Below, one piece after another: positions 63,062-64,000 of a DNA stretch of 64,000 nucleotides. Numbering within the stretch: the first letter of the stretch is position 1; each line of letters starts with the position of its first letter. A program made the translations under genes and the position numbers. The DNA comes from Talinum fruticosum. Taxonomy: Eukaryota > Streptophyta > Magnoliopsida > Caryophyllales > Talinaceae. The stretch lies in assembly GCA_021018815.1 (NCBI GenBank), contig JAITYX010000059.1:496001-560000 (forward strand), given 5' to 3'. The notes under the pieces were generated by a model that made no database searches, was not told where the DNA came from, and worked only from the letters and a program-made list of their open reading frames with translations.

Positions 63062-63705
63062 ATTTTTTAGAAAAATTAAACAAAATTAAAAATAATAAAA
63101 TAAAAACATAATCTTAAACAAAAAGTTAAACAAATAATAAAATGAACTAAATAAATAAATAAATAAATAATTAAATTACCAAAATATTAAACTATTTTTT
63201 GGACCTAACAGCCTAAAATCTAAAATAAAAATGAAAAAATTAAATTTATAAATTTATTAAATTAAAAACATGCTTGAACCTAAATTAGTAAATAAGTTTG
63301 AAAAATTATCAAATTATTTATATATTATAAAATTATCTAATCATAATATAAAAATTAAATAATAATTAATTATCCTAATTAATTCATAAAAATATAAAAC
63401 AGAAAATAAAAACAAAACTAAGAATAAAATTAATAAATAACAAATATACAAAATTATATAACAAATTAAATCAAAAATCTGAAAAAATATAAAAGTAACC
63501 TAAAATCCAAAAATATTTTTTATAGTTTTTCAGAAAAATTAAACAGAATTAAAAATAATAAAATAAAAATATAATCTTAAACATAAAGTAAAACAAATAA
63601 TAAACTGCACTAAGTAAATGAGAAAATAAATAATTAAATTATCAAAATATTAAAATTATTTTTGGACCTGAATATATCCTAAACACCTAAAATCAAAATG
63701 AAAAA
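63062..63705. repeat. Diverged direct duplication, about 465 bp apart
   Basis: 63062-63245 and 63525-63705 share an ordered set of words: AGAAAAATTAAAC, AATTAAAAATAATAAAATAA, ATAATCTTAAACA, AAACAAATAATAAA, TTGGACCT and AAAATGAAAAAA. It could be two units of a tandem array running past the window end, or two copies of one dispersed repeat. Confidence 0.65.
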
Positions 63706-64000
63706 AACTAAATTTAATACTAATAGATTAAAAAGACTCTAACTAAACCCTATAATAATATAAAAATAAAATTAACCGAAGAAGAATAATTTTATTCTAA
63801 CTTCTAATAAACTGACTAAAAAATAAAAAAAACGAAGAGAAAATTAATTTGAAAATTAAAATATATTAAAACATAAAATAAAATTAATGTATATATTTAT
63901 GTATTTATTTATTTAGGGTTTGGTTTGTATATTAGCTCTCATATATTTTTATATATATTGATATGCAATATTATTTTGGGCCTGAAATATAATAATTTTG

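Larger units (their letters stand above)
60622..64000. other. Right-hand AT-rich spacer
   Basis: No gene is supported up to the window end. The sequence holds two similar ACCTAGGAGTNTATACTC words (61505 and 62073), the 35-base tandem repeat at 62157, the (AAT)n tract at 63001 and a diverged duplication after 63.06 kb. A minus-strand frame at 62130-62351 (73 codons, MALSLGCKEEELCSLMDFHD) may be a gene fragment, but I do not recognise it. Confidence 0.5.

Noticed and set aside
1..64000. Resistance-gene, biosynthetic cluster, endogenous virus or organellar insertion
   Set aside because: No NB-ARC, LRR, terpene synthase, P450, reverse transcriptase, capsid or plastid/mitochondrial gene sequence was seen on either strand.

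Overview
This is plant nuclear DNA, most likely from a eudicot. It is AT-rich, its genes have many GT-AG introns, and its spacers hold MITE-like foldbacks, tRNA-derived SINE remnants and microsatellites. All eight protein genes belong to conserved flowering-plant families. The species cannot be named from the sequence. There is no bacterial, organellar or viral block, no rRNA or intact tRNA gene, and no CRISPR array.

Layout: (1) 1.26-9.7 kb, minus: a three-repeat MYB3R cell-cycle transcription factor with 11 coding exons. (2) 9.7-16.6 kb: a spacer with at least three SINE-like remnants and one MITE. (3) 16.6-18.5 kb, plus: a MazG-type dCTP pyrophosphatase, two exons. (4) 20.8-24.8 kb, plus: a glycolipid transfer protein (GLTP), six coding exons. 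(5) 26.7-27.8 kb, plus: a CRIB-motif ROP effector (RIC), four exons. (6) 28.4-32.5 kb, minus: kinesin KIN-10A (PAKRP2 type), six exons. (7) 33.8-36.3 kb, minus: plastid fibrillin FBN4/PAP6, four exons. (8) 36.3-41.6 kb: an AT-rich spacer. (9) 41.6-46.9 kb, plus: a long-chain-alcohol oxidase (FAO), three exons. (10) 47.5-58.1 kb, minus: a PHO1-type SPX-EXS phosphate exporter, 15 exons. (11) 58.3-64 kb: a repeat-rich spacer with nested foldback elements and AT-rich duplications.

The genes do not form a pathway cluster. One possible regulatory link stands out: the MYB3R protein family binds MSA (AACGG-core) promoter elements of mitotic genes. A near-consensus MSA lies just upstream of the MYB3R gene itself, and another lies upstream of the cytokinetic kinesin gene 24 kb away. 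RIC/KIN-10A and FAO/PHO1 are convergent pairs with about 0.6 kb between stop codons.

Exon phasing shows that four of the eight genes (MYB3R, FBN4, FAO, PHO1) carry reading-frame breaks. Six are single-base losses placed at or beside short homopolymers, and one near the MYB3R start is a gain of one base (or a loss of two). Splice sites and flanking coding sequence are otherwise intact. I think these are more likely consensus errors in the assembly than pseudogenes, but the sequence alone cannot settle this. I looked for an undescribed system and found no convincing candidate. The more interesting signals are the MSA placement, the repeat families and the frame breaks.
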